A stretch of 64,000 nucleotides of DNA from Bordetella parapertussis (GCA_945906815.1 CAMDRT010000019.1:19441-83440); one strand, 5' to 3'. Positions 53,618 to 62,672 are shown, counted from the first letter of the stretch. Notes: generated by a model from the letters alone, not told the origin. Numbers and translations are program-made.

Positions 53618-55108
53618 ATGCTAATCAAAGTGGGCCACAGCACTGCGCTATTTTTAACTGCGGATATTCGCCGCATCGAAGCGCGTCATAGCGACCAGCC
53701 GTTGATGGAACGCGCGGGACTCGCGACCGCCCAGCATGCGCGTCATCTCGCCACGGGTAACGGCAAACCGATACTGATATTCGCCGGCCCCGGCAACAAC
53801 GGTGGCGATGCGTTTGTCGCCGCGCGCTACCTCAAGCAATGGTTTTTCGCCGTCACCGTGGTTTTCGCCGCTGATCCGGCACAACTGCCGCCGCATGCCG
53901 CCGCCGCTCACGCGCAATGGCTGGCTGCGGGAGGCACCACCAGCGGCAGCCCGCCGCAAGCGGGTGGCTGGAGCCTGGTCATCGACGGCTTGCTGGGCAT
54001 CGGCATCACACGTGACGTAGCAGGCCGTTACGCGCAGTGGATCGGTTTCATCAACGGCACGCGCGTGCCAGTGCTCGCGATCGATGTCCCCAGCGGCCTT
54101 AACGCTGACAGCGGAAACATTCACGGCGCGTGCGTGCGCGCCACGCACACCCTCACCTTTATCGGCGCGAAGCCCGGCTTACTGACGCTCGACGGCCCCG
54201 ATCACTGCGGCGAGATAGTTGTGGATGATCTAGCGCTAGGCAACGATCCGCAAACCGCGCCCGGCACTGTGTTGGGCGCAGCCACCCACGCACTCGCCCC
54301 GCGCCTGCGCAACACCCACAAAGGCAGTCACGGCAGCGTCGGCATTATTGGCGGCGATAGCGGCATGGTGGGGGCTGCGCTACTGGCAGGCCGCGCCGCG
54401 CTGAAGCTCGGCGCAGGTCGCGTGTATGTGGGCCTGCTCGCACGTGATGCGCCACTGCTCGATGTCACGCAACCGGAGTTGATGTTGCGCACAGCAGGCG
54501 AGGTATTAAAACTCGATCACCTGAGTTGCCTGGCCATCGGCCCCGGCTTGGGGCAATCGCCCGATGCGGCGTTTTATCTGCAATGCGCGCTGGATTCCTG
54601 CTTGCCGCTGGTGATCGATGCCGATGCCCTCAACGCCATCGCTGCCTCTAAAAAGTTAAAAACATTTCTAAAACAAATAGTTACGCCAAAGGTGCTAACG
54701 CCCCATCCGGCGGAAGCCGCACGCCTGCTCAGCTGCAGCACGCGTGAGGTGCAAGCGGATCGCATCGCGGCAGCCACCCTGCTCGCCGTTCAATTCAAGG
54801 CCCACGTCGTGCTCAAAGGTGCGGGCAGCGTGTGTGCTTCGCCCGGCCAGCCGTGGCGCATCAATACCAGCGGCAACCCCGGCATGGCGAGTGCCGGCAT
54901 GGGCGATGTGCTCACCGGCATCATCGCGGCGTTGATCGCGCAAGGCGTTGATGCGCAGCGCGCAATGGATACAGCGGTGTGGCTGCACGGCGCGGCGGCG
55001 GACGCTTGTGTCACCAGTGGCATCGGGCCGGTGGGTTTAACGGCAGATGAAACTGTCAATGCTGCGCGCCACCTATTTAATACAGGCGACGTCAATGGTA
55101 ATGGGTGA
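53618..55108 (+). CDS. nnr: Bifunctional NAD(P)H-hydrate epimerase / ADP-dependent (S)-NAD(P)H-hydrate dehydratase
   Basis: The ATG 53618 gives 496 aa; the open frame to 53459 overlaps purL's start and is rejected. The N-terminal YjeF-N epimerase shows MERAGLATAQHAR, FAGPGNNGGDAFVAARYLK and DVPSGLNADSG. The C-terminal YjeF-C dehydratase shows KGSHGSVGIIGGDSGMVGA, AIGPGLGQS and the ADP-binding NPGMASAGMGDVLTGIIAAL. It repairs damaged (hydrated) NAD(P)H in the cytoplasm. The gene is divergent from purL. Confidence 0.96.
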   Translation: MLIKVGHSTALFLTADIRRIEARHSDQPLMERAGLATAQHARHLATGNGKPILIFAGPGNNGGDAFVAARYLKQWFFAVTVVFAADPAQLPPHAAAAHAQWLAAGGTTSGSPPQAGGWSLVIDGLLGIGITRDVAGRYAQWIGFINGTRVPVLAIDVPSGLNADSGNIHGACVRATHTLTFIGAKPGLLTLDGPDHCGEIVVDDLALGNDPQTAPGTVLGAATHALAPRLRNTHKGSHGSVGIIGGDSGMVGAALLAGRAALKLGAGRVYVGLLARDAPLLDVTQPELMLRTAGEVLKLDHLSCLAIGPGLGQSPDAAFYLQCALDSCLPLVIDADALNAIAASKKLKTFLKQIVTPKVLTPHPAEAARLLSCSTREVQADRIAAATLLAVQFKAHVVLKGAGSVCASPGQPWRINTSGNPGMASAGMGDVLTGIIAALIAQGVDAQRAMDTAVWLHGAAADACVTSGIGPVGLTADETVNAARHLFNTGDVNGNG

Positions 55109-55223
55109 CACGCCACTTTTAGGCCATCCCCTGTAGTCCTCGGCACGGGGGGGTGTGCGGGTTTCGCGAATTGCTTTTCCCGCCACCTGCCATTAGAGTA
55201 AGCCGCTTTTACGGCGCGACCAG

Positions 55224-56852
55224 ATGAATTACTCAGCGGATCTGCGCTTTTTTGCGCGTTCTACGGGCGTCGCTTTAGTGTACGCGGCAGCCGCCATTGC
55301 CGGGCTGCATTTTGCTGTGGTCGGCAGCACGGTCACGTTGGTATGGCCGCCAAGCGGCATTGCCTTGGTGGCGCTGCTGGCTTTTGGCCATCGCATGAGT
55401 TTCGGCATTGCGCTGGGTGCTTTTCTGGCCAATGCCTGGACAGGTATCGCGCTGCCGCTGGCCGCGATCATCGCCGTTGGCAACACACTCGAGGCCGTGG
55501 CCGGGGTGGTGCTACTGAAACGCCTGGCGGATTTTCACGATGCACTGGATCGGCGACGCGACGTACTGGCCTTGATCGTACTGGCCGCCTTTTTAAGCAC
55601 CATGGTCAGCGCTGTCATTGGGGTTTTTGCACTGTCACTGGGCGGCATCGTCTCCTTGGATGACTACGCATCCACCGGGTTCAAATGGTGGCTGGGCGAC
55701 ATGATGGGGGTGCTGGTGGTGGCGCCGCTGCTGCTCGTCTGGCTCAATCAAGCTCCGCCTGCCCTCTCTCCTCTGAAAGCGGTCGAGGCATTGTGCCTCG
55801 CGGTGTCACTGGCCCTGGTCAGCTATCTTATTTTTGCTACATCAGAATTGACAGGCCCGGAGTACTATCCGACATCGCTCGCCGTATTTCCCTTTGTCAT
55901 CTGGGGCGCGCTGCGTTTTGAGCACTGGGGGGCGATTCTGGTCACGCTCGTGGCCTCGACGCTGGCCATCATGGGCACGATTCAGGGAACCGGCCCACTC
56001 GTGGTCGATTTGCCCGTCAACAGCTTGATGGGGTGGTGCGTCTTTGCCAATATCGTTGCGGCGACCGGTCTGCTGCTGGCCGCCTCCATTGCCGAACAAA
56101 AACACGCGCAGGCCGCACTCAAACGATCGCGCGACGAACTGGAGCAGCGGGTGCGCGAGCGCACGCAGGATTTGGCGGATGCCAACGCCGCGCTAACACA
56201 GGAAATGGCCGAGCGGCGACGTGCCGAGACCGATCTCATCCGGATTAGCGAAGAACAAAAAAAATCCCTGGGGCGCGAGTTGCACGATGGGCTGGGACAG
56301 CACCTGACTAGCCTGTCGCTGTTTAGCGCCACCCTGCAGCACACGCTCGCGGCGCGGGCGCTGCCCGAAGCGAGCATGGCGTTGCGGATAAGTAATCTGG
56401 CCGATCAGGCGATCGACTTGAGCCACGCCATGGTCCAAGGACTCTACCCGTCGGTGTTGGAGTCCGGCGGACTGACGGCGGCGCTGGAGCAATTGGCGGA
56501 GCACACGCGGTTGGTGCAGGGGGTGCCCTGCACCCTGCGTGCCGATACGAATGTGCAAGTGCCCGATCCTCTGGTGGCCATCAACCTGTACCGCATAGCC
56601 CAGGAAGCCATTCACAACGCGGTGAAACACAGCAAGGCAAGCAGCCTGCAAATCAGCCTGACCCATATCCATGACAAGCAGCAGCTTTCCATCAGGGATG
56701 ACGGCGTCGGCATCACCCGTCAGCGCGTGAATGTCGCGCAAGGCATTGGATTTCATACCATGCGCTACCGCGCGCACCTGATCTCGGGACAATTTGCGGT
56801 CAAGACCCATAGCCCCGGCGGCGTCACCATCAGCGTAACCTATCCCGGCTAA
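55224..56852 (+). CDS. MASE1-domain sensor histidine kinase (NarX/HisKA_3 type)
   Basis: This 542-aa protein has a MASE1 membrane sensor at about 1-290, with eight hydrophobic segments and the motif TLVWPPSGIALVALLAFGHR. A short coiled coil (KRSRDELEQRVRERTQDLAD) follows. The HisKA_3 dimerisation domain is LGRELHDGLGQHLTSLSLFS with phosphoacceptor His354. The ATPase domain has IAQEAIHNAVKHSKASSLQI and the DDGVGI loop. Its partner is the NarL-type regulator starting 11 bp after its stop. The adhesin genes immediately downstream are the likely targets. The signal sensed by MASE1 is unknown. Confidence 0.94.
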   Translation: MNYSADLRFFARSTGVALVYAAAAIAGLHFAVVGSTVTLVWPPSGIALVALLAFGHRMSFGIALGAFLANAWTGIALPLAAIIAVGNTLEAVAGVVLLKRLADFHDALDRRRDVLALIVLAAFLSTMVSAVIGVFALSLGGIVSLDDYASTGFKWWLGDMMGVLVVAPLLLVWLNQAPPALSPLKAVEALCLAVSLALVSYLIFATSELTGPEYYPTSLAVFPFVIWGALRFEHWGAILVTLVASTLAIMGTIQGTGPLVVDLPVNSLMGWCVFANIVAATGLLLAASIAEQKHAQAALKRSRDELEQRVRERTQDLADANAALTQEMAERRRAETDLIRISEEQKKSLGRELHDGLGQHLTSLSLFSATLQHTLAARALPEASMALRISNLADQAIDLSHAMVQGLYPSVLESGGLTAALEQLAEHTRLVQGVPCTLRADTNVQVPDPLVAINLYRIAQEAIHNAVKHSKASSLQISLTHIHDKQQLSIRDDGVGITRQRVNVAQGIGFHTMRYRAHLISGQFAVKTHSPGGVTISVTYPG

Positions 56853-56863
56853 GAGGAAACCGC

Positions 56864-57550
56864 ATGAACAGCGATCCATCCGGCAAGCGCGAAAAAATCC
56901 GTATCCTGATGGTCGATGACCATCCCATTGTGCGGGAGGGCATGGCGCATTTTCTCAATCTTCAGGACGATCTGGATCTTTGCTGTGGAGCGGCCAATGC
57001 CGAGGAGGCATTGGCTGCCATGGCCCAGCATGATCCCGCCCTCGCCATTGTGGATATTGCCCTCAATGGCGATTCAGGTCTGGATCTCATCAGGACCCTG
57101 CGGCACCGTTACCCCACACTCGCGATTCTGGCGATGAGCATGCACGATGAAAGCGTCTTCGCGGAACGCGCCTTGCGCGTCGGTGCCAACGGTTATCTCA
57201 TGAAGCAGGAAGCGACCGCGAATATCCTGCTGGCGGTGCGTCAGTTGTTGGGTGGCGACATATACCTAAGCACCCGCATGCATACGCGGCTCATGCAACG
57301 ACTGGCCGTGCCGCGCACCGGTGCGCCTGCCTCCGCCTCCCCGATCGCGGGACTGAGCGAGCGCGAGTTCGAGGTGTTGCACCTCATCGGACTCGGTTTC
57401 GGCACCCGCCAGATCGGCGAAAAACTCAACCGCAGTATCAAGACCATTGAATCGCATCGCGCCAGTCTCAAAGAAAAATTGAATCTGCCGGACAGCACGG
57501 CCCTGCTGCGGTTTGCGCTTCACTGGCTGGAAGACGACCACACCACCTGA
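56864..57550 (+). CDS. NarL/LuxR-family response regulator
   Basis: This 228-aa protein has AAGAGGAAACCGC before its ATG. The receiver domain has the acidic pair Asp18-Asp19 (LMVDDHPIVREG), phosphoacceptor Asp64 in IVDIALNGDSG, and Lys in YLMKQEAT. The C-terminal LuxR helix-turn-helix is LSEREFEVLHLIGLGFGTRQ, then IKTIESHRASLKEKL. It forms an operon with the MASE1 kinase. Its 3' third was copied downstream as a broken fragment (62176-62478). Its probable targets are the dyads at 57588 and 62516. Confidence 0.95.
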   Translation: MNSDPSGKREKIRILMVDDHPIVREGMAHFLNLQDDLDLCCGAANAEEALAAMAQHDPALAIVDIALNGDSGLDLIRTLRHRYPTLAILAMSMHDESVFAERALRVGANGYLMKQEATANILLAVRQLLGGDIYLSTRMHTRLMQRLAVPRTGAPASASPIAGLSEREFEVLHLIGLGFGTRQIGEKLNRSIKTIESHRASLKEKLNLPDSTALLRFALHWLEDDHTT

Positions 57551-57587
57551 CGGCCGTGTTTTCTGGCCGCGCGCCGAAGCGCTAAAA

Positions 57588-57628
57588 ATCAGGGTTTCCC
57601 CTAGCCCCCAATCAGGGCGTTCCCTGAT
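57588..57628. promoter_or_regulatory. Paired AGGG-N4-CCCT dyads, candidate response-regulator operator
   Basis: Two dyads lie 23 bp apart: one starting at 57588 (ATCAGGGTTTCCCCTAG) and one at 57611-57628 (ATCAGGGCGTTCCCTGAT, a perfect 7-bp inverted repeat). Both contain AGGG-N4-CCCT and share the start AATCAGGG. The 23-bp period is about two helical turns. They are preserved with the same spacing at 62516-62556 before the second adhesin. The position, just after the regulator gene and 271 bp before the adhesin, fits a LuxR-type operator; an RNA hairpin is the alternative. Confidence 0.5.
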
Positions 57629-57745
57629 GTTGTTCCCGCTCAGGTGATCAACACTCTCGGCGCAAGATCAAGCACGAGGGGAAAAGCCTGTTTGCCCAAT
57701 GTTATGGCGGATGCCATCGGACAGTGTGTTGAACCGAGGGGTGAT

Positions 57746-57871
57746 ATGGACACGTTGTTTTTTGGGAGGCAAGGAATTCAATTGCTTACCGCAGAGCCCA
57801 TCGCCACAGCGGAGATCACACATACTAACCAATTGAATTTATTATCGTTTTTTCCTGACAGTGGTGATTAA
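57746..57871 (+). CDS. Conserved 41-aa small ORF in the adhesin leader, copy 1
   Basis: ATG 57746 is preceded by GAGGGGTGAT, a good ribosome site, and the frame ends at TAA 57869-57871, 27 bp before the adhesin ATG. The product has IQLLTAEPIATAEI and TNQLNLLSFF and ends FPDSGD. The equivalent frame before the second adhesin (62673-62795) encodes a related peptide; indels between the copies add up to one codon and the frame is kept. Upstream of the ATG the two copies are in different frames, so only this ORF is conserved. The peptide is acidic, with no signal or Cys. I do not recognise a family. Confidence 0.55.
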   Translation: MDTLFFGRQGIQLLTAEPIATAEITHTNQLNLLSFFPDSGD

Positions 57872-57898
57872 ACCGCAATAAAAACTAAGGAAAATTTC

Positions 57899-60800
57899 AT
57901 GGCAACTAACACCAGTGGCGGCACCACCGTTTCATTTTCCAACACCCCGCAAGCCAAGGACGACTCGCTTACCACTACAGCGACCGGTGCCTTGATCACT
58001 GAGGATTCGACCATCGTCTATTTGGACGTGATGGCCAACGACCTCGGTGGCAACGCGAAGTCTCTGTGGTCTCTGGATGATGGCAGTAGTGGCTCGACCT
58101 CTACCAAGATTTATGCGCCGGCCGATCTGCTGGCCCAGGATACGGCACGCACCGAGGCTATAAGCACCGATTTCAGTGCGAAGGGTGCGCATATCTGGAT
58201 CACCGCCGATGGCAAAGTGGGATACGACACCAGTACGTTCGGCGCAGCGGTCACGGCCTCGCTGCAGGCATTGGCCGTTGGCGAAACCCTGAGCGACACC
58301 TTTACTTACGCAATCCGGCTCGGCAACGGCACGCTCAGTTGGGCCACGTCGACCGTAGTGTTTGCCGGCACCAACGATATCGTCAGCATCACCAGCGCGC
58401 CGCAGGCGGGCACGGTGACTGAAGACGCGGACACCACGTCGAGCACCACCGACGCGTTGAGCGCGTCGGGCACAATGAGTTTCAGCGATGCGGATCTTTC
58501 CGATACCCACACCGCATCATTCGTGGCGGCTGCGGGCAATACCACCTCGCTCGGTACATTTGCACTCGCAGCAGTGAGCGAGGTGGTAAATGCAGCCAAC
58601 GGTTCAGTGCAATGGACCTACAACCTGGACAATACCGCGGCACAATACCTAGCGCAGGGGCAGAGCGTTACGGAAACGTACGTCGTTACCATTAACGACG
58701 GCCACGGTTCGACCACCACCCAAAATGTGGTGATCACCATCAACGGCACCAACGACTCACCGGTGATCACCTCGGCTGTGGGTGCCAATGCAGGCACAGC
58801 GGTTGAAGCCGGCAACCTGGACGACGGCACGGTCGTCGCTGGAGATCCGGACGCAAGCGGCACGCTGAGTTCATCGGATGTTGACACGGGAGCGACCGCC
58901 ACCTGGAGCGGCGATGCGGCTGGAACCTACGGCAGCTTTGCCATTGATGCGAACACGGGTGCGTGGACCTACACCCTGGACAACGCCGATGCGGATACTG
59001 ATGCTCTGGGCGAAGGCACCAGTGTGACCGATAGCTTTATCGCCACCGTCACCGATAACTTTGGTGCGACTGCCACGCAAAACGTGATCATCAACATCAC
59101 CGGCGCCAACGATCAAGCCACCATCACAGGCGACACCACCGGCACGGTGAGCGAAGACAATGTGCTGCAGGCGGCGGGTCAGCTAAACGTGACCGATGTG
59201 GATCACGGCGAGGCCCATGTGCAGGCGCAAGCCAATGTGGCGGGCCACTACGGCGCTTTCAGCATTGATGCGAACGGCGCATGGACCTATACCCTGGATA
59301 ACAATTTAGCGGCCGTGCAGGCGCTCAATACGAACGAATCGCTAACCGACAGCTTTGCCGTCGTCAGTCAGGATGGCACGGCAACGCAGGACGTGGTGGT
59401 GACCATCGACGGTTTAAACGACCACACCGCACCCATTGCGGTTGACGATACCGCTACGCAGAGCACAGGCGGCACTCTCGGATTCGAGTTTGACTGGAGT
59501 AACTACAGCTACAGTTATACCGAGACCTATGACACCAACGGCAACACCACGGGTTACTACTACACCTATACTGATAACAACAATAGCCAAGTTCAATATA
59601 TCGATGGCTACAATTATTCTACCGGCGTCTCTTTTAGCAAGTTCGTCGAAAATGGCTTTCAGTTCACGGACAACGGTGGCGGAAACTACTCGCAAGGTCA
59701 CTATACTTTTGGCCCTTATCAAACGGGCTATTGGGGCGCTGATTATTCCGGTGCTGTGTATTCTGGTGGCTACAAATACTACTATGAGATTAATCCCAAT
59801 TCGGTGAACGTTGCACCCATCGAGATGACGCGCGTGGACGGTGGCGTGTTCGCGATTGATACCGTGAACATCACGGCCTATAACTATAATTCATCCCAAT
59901 ATGAACCGACTGCGACGTTCACTGAAACAGTAACCGGTTTTCGCAATGAGGTGGAAGTCGCGCGCGAATCGTTTGCGGTACCGGATGCAAACTACACCGG
60001 GATACGCAACAACGTGGTTGACCTGCTGGATCCGGATTTCTCCGCGGTAGATCGAGTGGAATTCACCCAAACTGCGCAATATAATTTCAACGGTTACTAC
60101 GCCTATGCCTATCAGTGGATCGACAACATTGTGCTGGGTGGAGCGCAATTCAATGTGATTGCCAATGATTCAGACCTTACCGCCACCATCAACGCCTACG
60201 ACCACACCAGCGTGCTGGGCGCTGCCATCACCCTCGCCAGCAGCGGTGATATGACTTACGACGCGAGCAACAGCACTGCGGTGAAGGCGCTGATTGCCGG
60301 CGAGCATGCGGTGGATACCTTTAACTACAACATCATCGACGCCTTTGGCGCGGTGAGTAATACCGCGACGGTTTCGGTCAACGTGTTTGGCGTCAATGAC
60401 TTGGCGGTGATCACCGGCGCCACCAGCGGCAGCGTGGTTGAAGATGGCGTGTTGCAGGTGTCGGGGCAGCTCACGATAACCGATCCGGATCACGGTGAAT
60501 CGCATGCGCAGGTGGCGCAAGGCGGCACATCCTACGGCAGCTACAGCGTAGCAGCGGATGGAACCTGGGCTTATCAGTTAGACAACAGCAATGCCTACAT
60601 CCAGTCCCTGGCGCAGAACGAGCAAATTTCTGATTCCTTCATGGTGAGCAGTCAGGATGGCACGGCGCATCAGCAAATTCAGATCGACATCGCCGGAACC
60701 AACGACGCGCCTGTAGCCGTGTCCGACACGAAATCCGGCGCCATGTTGGGCTTTGAGTTTGACTGGAGCAACTACAGCTACAATTTTACCTATACCTACG

Positions 60801-61975
60801 ACGCCAACGGCAACACCACGAGTTACTACTACACCTATACCGATAACAATAGCTATGTTCAGCTAATCTATGGCTACGATTATTCTACCGGCGTTAATTT
60901 TAACAAAATCGTCGAAGGTGATTTTCAGTTCACGGACAACGGTGGCGGAAACTACTCGCAAGGTAACTATACTGGCGGGCCTTATCAAACGACTTACTGG
61001 GGCGCTGATTATTCCGGCGCTGTGTATTCTTATGGGTACAAATACAACTATGAGATTAATCCCAATTCGGTGAACGTTGCACCCATCGAGATGACGCGCG
61101 TGGACGGTGGTGTATTCGCGATTGATACCGTGAACATCACGGCTTATAACTATAACTATAATTATGATCCGACTGCGACGTTCACTGAAACAGTCATCGG
61201 TTTCCGCAACGGGGTGGAAGTCGCGCGCGAATCGTTTGCGGTGCCGGATGCAAACTACACCGGGATACGCAACAACGTGGTTGACCTGCTGGATCCGGAT
61301 TTCTCCGCCGTGGACCGCGTGGAATTCACCCAGACTGCTCAATACAATTCCAACGGCAATACCGCCTATGCCTATCAGTGGATCGACAACATACTCCTGC
61401 CTTCGACGCCAGCGGTTGCCAGTGACATCACGGTGCTGGCCAACGATACCGACATTGATCACAATGCCGTGCTCTCAGTGGGCCGCCTTGACGCACTGAG
61501 CGCGATGGGTGCGCAGATCAGCCTGAATGGCGACGGCAGCCTGCATTACGACCCGACCCAGGCGTCGCGGCTGGCTGATCTGAACGCCCGCGATTCGCTG
61601 ACGGACTTGTTTACGTATCAGGCGCAGGATCAGTTCAATGCGTTGAGCGGCAATACGCCCGTGATGGTCAACCTGCACGGCACCACGGATACCAACGTGT
61701 TTTACATCCACAACGGGGATGTCGAGCACTTTATTTCGGGATTTACCGCAGGTAGTCAAGGTGATGTGCTCGATCTGCGCGAACTGCTGGCCGCGTCATC
61801 GGTTAATTCGTCCAACCTGGCGGAGTATTTGCAGGTGAGTGCGTCAGGCAGTGATACCCAGGTGTTCGTGGATGCCGACGGCGTGGGTTCAGGCGCGGCG
61901 ATGGAAGTCGCCACGCTGCTCAACGTCAACCTGCTGCTCCCTGCTCTAGAGAGCAACAACGTCCTGTTCGCCTGA
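57899..61975 (+). CDS. Type I-secreted VCBS/cadherin-like repeat adhesin
   Basis: This 1358-aa acidic protein has no Sec signal. Residues about 1-285 are a conserved N-region (also in the second copy) ending in cadherin-like GTND. More Ig-like units follow with the [GN]xND ends, and VCBS repeats lie at about 410-510 and 837-940 (ITGDTTGTVSEDNVLQAAGQ; ITGATSGSVVEDGVLQVSGQ). Two near-identical Tyr/Asn-rich modules occupy about 528-748 and 951-1167. The C-terminus (GDVLDLRELL, YLQVSASGSDTQVFVDADG, VNLLLPALESNNVLFA) is the T1SS-143-type secretion tail. AAGGAAAATTTC precedes the ATG. Likely a cell-surface or released adhesin controlled by the adjacent two-component system. No T1SS genes are in the window. 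Confidence 0.9.
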   Translation: MATNTSGGTTVSFSNTPQAKDDSLTTTATGALITEDSTIVYLDVMANDLGGNAKSLWSLDDGSSGSTSTKIYAPADLLAQDTARTEAISTDFSAKGAHIWITADGKVGYDTSTFGAAVTASLQALAVGETLSDTFTYAIRLGNGTLSWATSTVVFAGTNDIVSITSAPQAGTVTEDADTTSSTTDALSASGTMSFSDADLSDTHTASFVAAAGNTTSLGTFALAAVSEVVNAANGSVQWTYNLDNTAAQYLAQGQSVTETYVVTINDGHGSTTTQNVVITINGTNDSPVITSAVGANAGTAVEAGNLDDGTVVAGDPDASGTLSSSDVDTGATATWSGDAAGTYGSFAIDANTGAWTYTLDNADADTDALGEGTSVTDSFIATVTDNFGATATQNVIINITGANDQATITGDTTGTVSEDNVLQAAGQLNVTDVDHGEAHVQAQANVAGHYGAFSIDANGAWTYTLDNNLAAVQALNTNESLTDSFAVVSQDGTATQDVVVTIDGLNDHTAPIAVDDTATQSTGGTLGFEFDWSNYSYSYTETYDTNGNTTGYYYTYTDNNNSQVQYIDGYNYSTGVSFSKFVENGFQFTDNGGGNYSQGHYTFGPYQTGYWGADYSGAVYSGGYKYYYEINPNSVNVAPIEMTRVDGGVFAIDTVNITAYNYNSSQYEPTATFTETVTGFRNEVEVARESFAVPDANYTGIRNNVVDLLDPDFSAVDRVEFTQTAQYNFNGYYAYAYQWIDNIVLGGAQFNVIANDSDLTATINAYDHTSVLGAAITLASSGDMTYDASNSTAVKALIAGEHAVDTFNYNIIDAFGAVSNTATVSVNVFGVNDLAVITGATSGSVVEDGVLQVSGQLTITDPDHGESHAQVAQGGTSYGSYSVAADGTWAYQLDNSNAYIQSLAQNEQISDSFMVSSQDGTAHQQIQIDIAGTNDAPVAVSDTKSGAMLGFEFDWSNYSYNFTYTYDANGNTTSYYYTYTDNNSYVQLIYGYDYSTGVNFNKIVEGDFQFTDNGGGNYSQGNYTGGPYQTTYWGADYSGAVYSYGYKYNYEINPNSVNVAPIEMTRVDGGVFAIDTVNITAYNYNYNYDPTATFTETVIGFRNGVEVARESFAVPDANYTGIRNNVVDLLDPDFSAVDRVEFTQTAQYNSNGNTAYAYQWIDNILLPSTPAVASDITVLANDTDIDHNAVLSVGRLDALSAMGAQISLNGDGSLHYDPTQASRLADLNARDSLTDLFTYQAQDQFNALSGNTPVMVNLHGTTDTNVFYIHNGDVEHFISGFTAGSQGDVLDLRELLAASSVNSSNLAEYLQVSASGSDTQVFVDADGVGSGAAMEVATLLNVNLLLPALESNNVLFA
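59478..60141 (+). repeat. Internal Tyr/Asn-rich module 1 of the adhesin
   Basis: It encodes residues about 528-748, beginning GFEFDWSNYSYSYTETYD and ending YAYQWIDNIVLGG. It matches module 2 at 60747-61398 over nearly its full length, with long identical stretches such as NPNSVNVAPIEMTRVDGGVF and FAVPDANYTGIRNNVVDLLD. The fold looks like a lectin- or carbohydrate-binding beta-sandwich (aromatic-rich strands, terminal IDNI), which is inference. Confidence 0.8.
60747..61398 (+). repeat. Internal Tyr/Asn-rich module 2 of the adhesin
   Basis: It encodes residues about 951-1167, beginning GFEFDWSNYSYNFTYTYD and ending YAYQWIDNILLP. It is close to module 1 at both protein and DNA level. Differences cluster in the Tyr/Asn-rich first third, while the second half is nearly unchanged, which suggests recent duplication or gene conversion. 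Confidence 0.8.
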
Positions 61976-62175
61976 TTGTTGAGGAATTAGTTCCAGTTGC
62001 CTCATCAAATCCATCCGATTCGTGAGCGGAATTGGATGGAATGAAGGTGGGCTAAGCGCGGCGTGCCCACGAGCGAGCGTAGCCCGGAAAGCGCGCAGCG
62101 TATTCCGGGGACTGCGTTGCACGCCCTTACCCATTGCAGGGAAGCGCAAGCGTGTGCGTCGAGCGTACAAGAACG
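61976..62175. other. Junction segment between adhesin 1 and the duplicated unit
   Basis: This 200-bp stretch separates the adhesin stop from the broken regulator copy. It contains the two REP-type palindromes listed separately and no gene. The duplicate unit starts near 62177 within GTGTTGGGTGACGACATATA, which corresponds to 57247 onward. Confidence 0.6.
62047..62109. repeat. Two REP-type palindromes at the duplication junction
   Basis: The first pairs GTGGGC (62047-62052) with GCCCAC (62065-62070) around TAAGCGCGGCGT. The second pairs CCCGGAA (62083-62089) with TTCCGGG (62103-62109). Similar GTGGGC..GCCCAC and CCCGG..CCGGG palindromes are common intergenic repeats in proteobacteria. Their location exactly at the duplication edge suggests they helped the rearrangement. 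Confidence 0.55.
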
Positions 62176-62478
62176 TGTTGGGTGACGACATATACCTTAG
62201 CACCCGGATGCATTCGCGGCTCATGCAACGCCTGGCCGTGCCGCGCACCGGTGCGCCTGCCTCCACCTCCCCGATCGCGGGACTGAGAGCGCGAATTCGA
62301 GGTGTTGCACCTCATCGGACTCAGTTTCGGCCCCCGCCAGATCGGCGAAAAACTCAACCGCAGTATCAAGACCATTGAATCGCATCGCGCCAGTCTCAAA
62401 GAAAAATTGAATCTGCCGGACAGCACGGCCCTGTTGCGGTTTGCGCTTCAATGGCTAGAAGACGACCACACCACCTGA
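62176..62478 (+). pseudogene. Truncated, frameshifted copy of the response regulator
   Basis: The segment reproduces the last ~100 codons of the regulator at 57251-57550. A 2-bp deletion after about 62287 (GACTGAGAGCGCGAA versus GACTGAGCGAGCGCGAG) breaks the frame. After it the original frame continues as HTHTEGxx-like LuxR sequence to the TGA at 62476-62478. The receiver domain is absent. It cannot make a working regulator. Confidence 0.85.
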
Positions 62479-62515
62479 CGTCCGTGTTTGCTGGCCGCGC
62501 GCCGAAGCACTAAAA

Positions 62516-62556
62516 ATCAGGGTTTCCCCTAGCCCCAAATCAGGGCGTTCCCTGAT
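62516..62556. promoter_or_regulatory. Paired AGGG-N4-CCCT dyads before the second adhesin
   Basis: The dyads start at 62516 (ATCAGGGTTTCCCCTAG) and 62539 (ATCAGGGCGTTCCCTGAT), 23 bp apart as in copy 1. The sequence of both dyads is unchanged although the surrounding bases have diverged slightly. The second dyad remains a perfect 7-bp inverted repeat. Confidence 0.5.
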
Positions 62557-62672
62557 GGCCGCCCCGCTCAGTTGATCAACACTCTCAGCGCAAGGTCAGA
62601 CGCGAGGGGCAAAGCCTATTCGCCCAATGTTATGGCTGATGCCATCGGACAGTGTGTTGAACCGGGGGTGAC

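Larger units (their letters stand above)
57247..58753. repeat. Tandem segmental duplication, unit 1
   Basis: From about 57247 to 58753 the sequence is repeated at about 62177-63680 with an offset near 4925-4930 bp. The unit covers the last ~100 codons of the response regulator, the whole leader, the small ORF and the first ~285 codons of the adhesin. Similarity stops right after the GTND motif that ends the first cadherin-like domain. Confidence 0.85.

Noticed and set aside
57644..57745. Longer N-terminal extension of the small ORF (from GTG 57644)
   Set aside because: In the duplicated copy the corresponding upstream sequence is in a different frame, so only the part from ATG 57746 is conserved.
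57899..61975. Possible CRISPR-like or tandem-repeat array in the adhesin
   Set aside because: The repeats are in-frame coding domains of about 100 or 220 residues, not short direct repeats with spacers.
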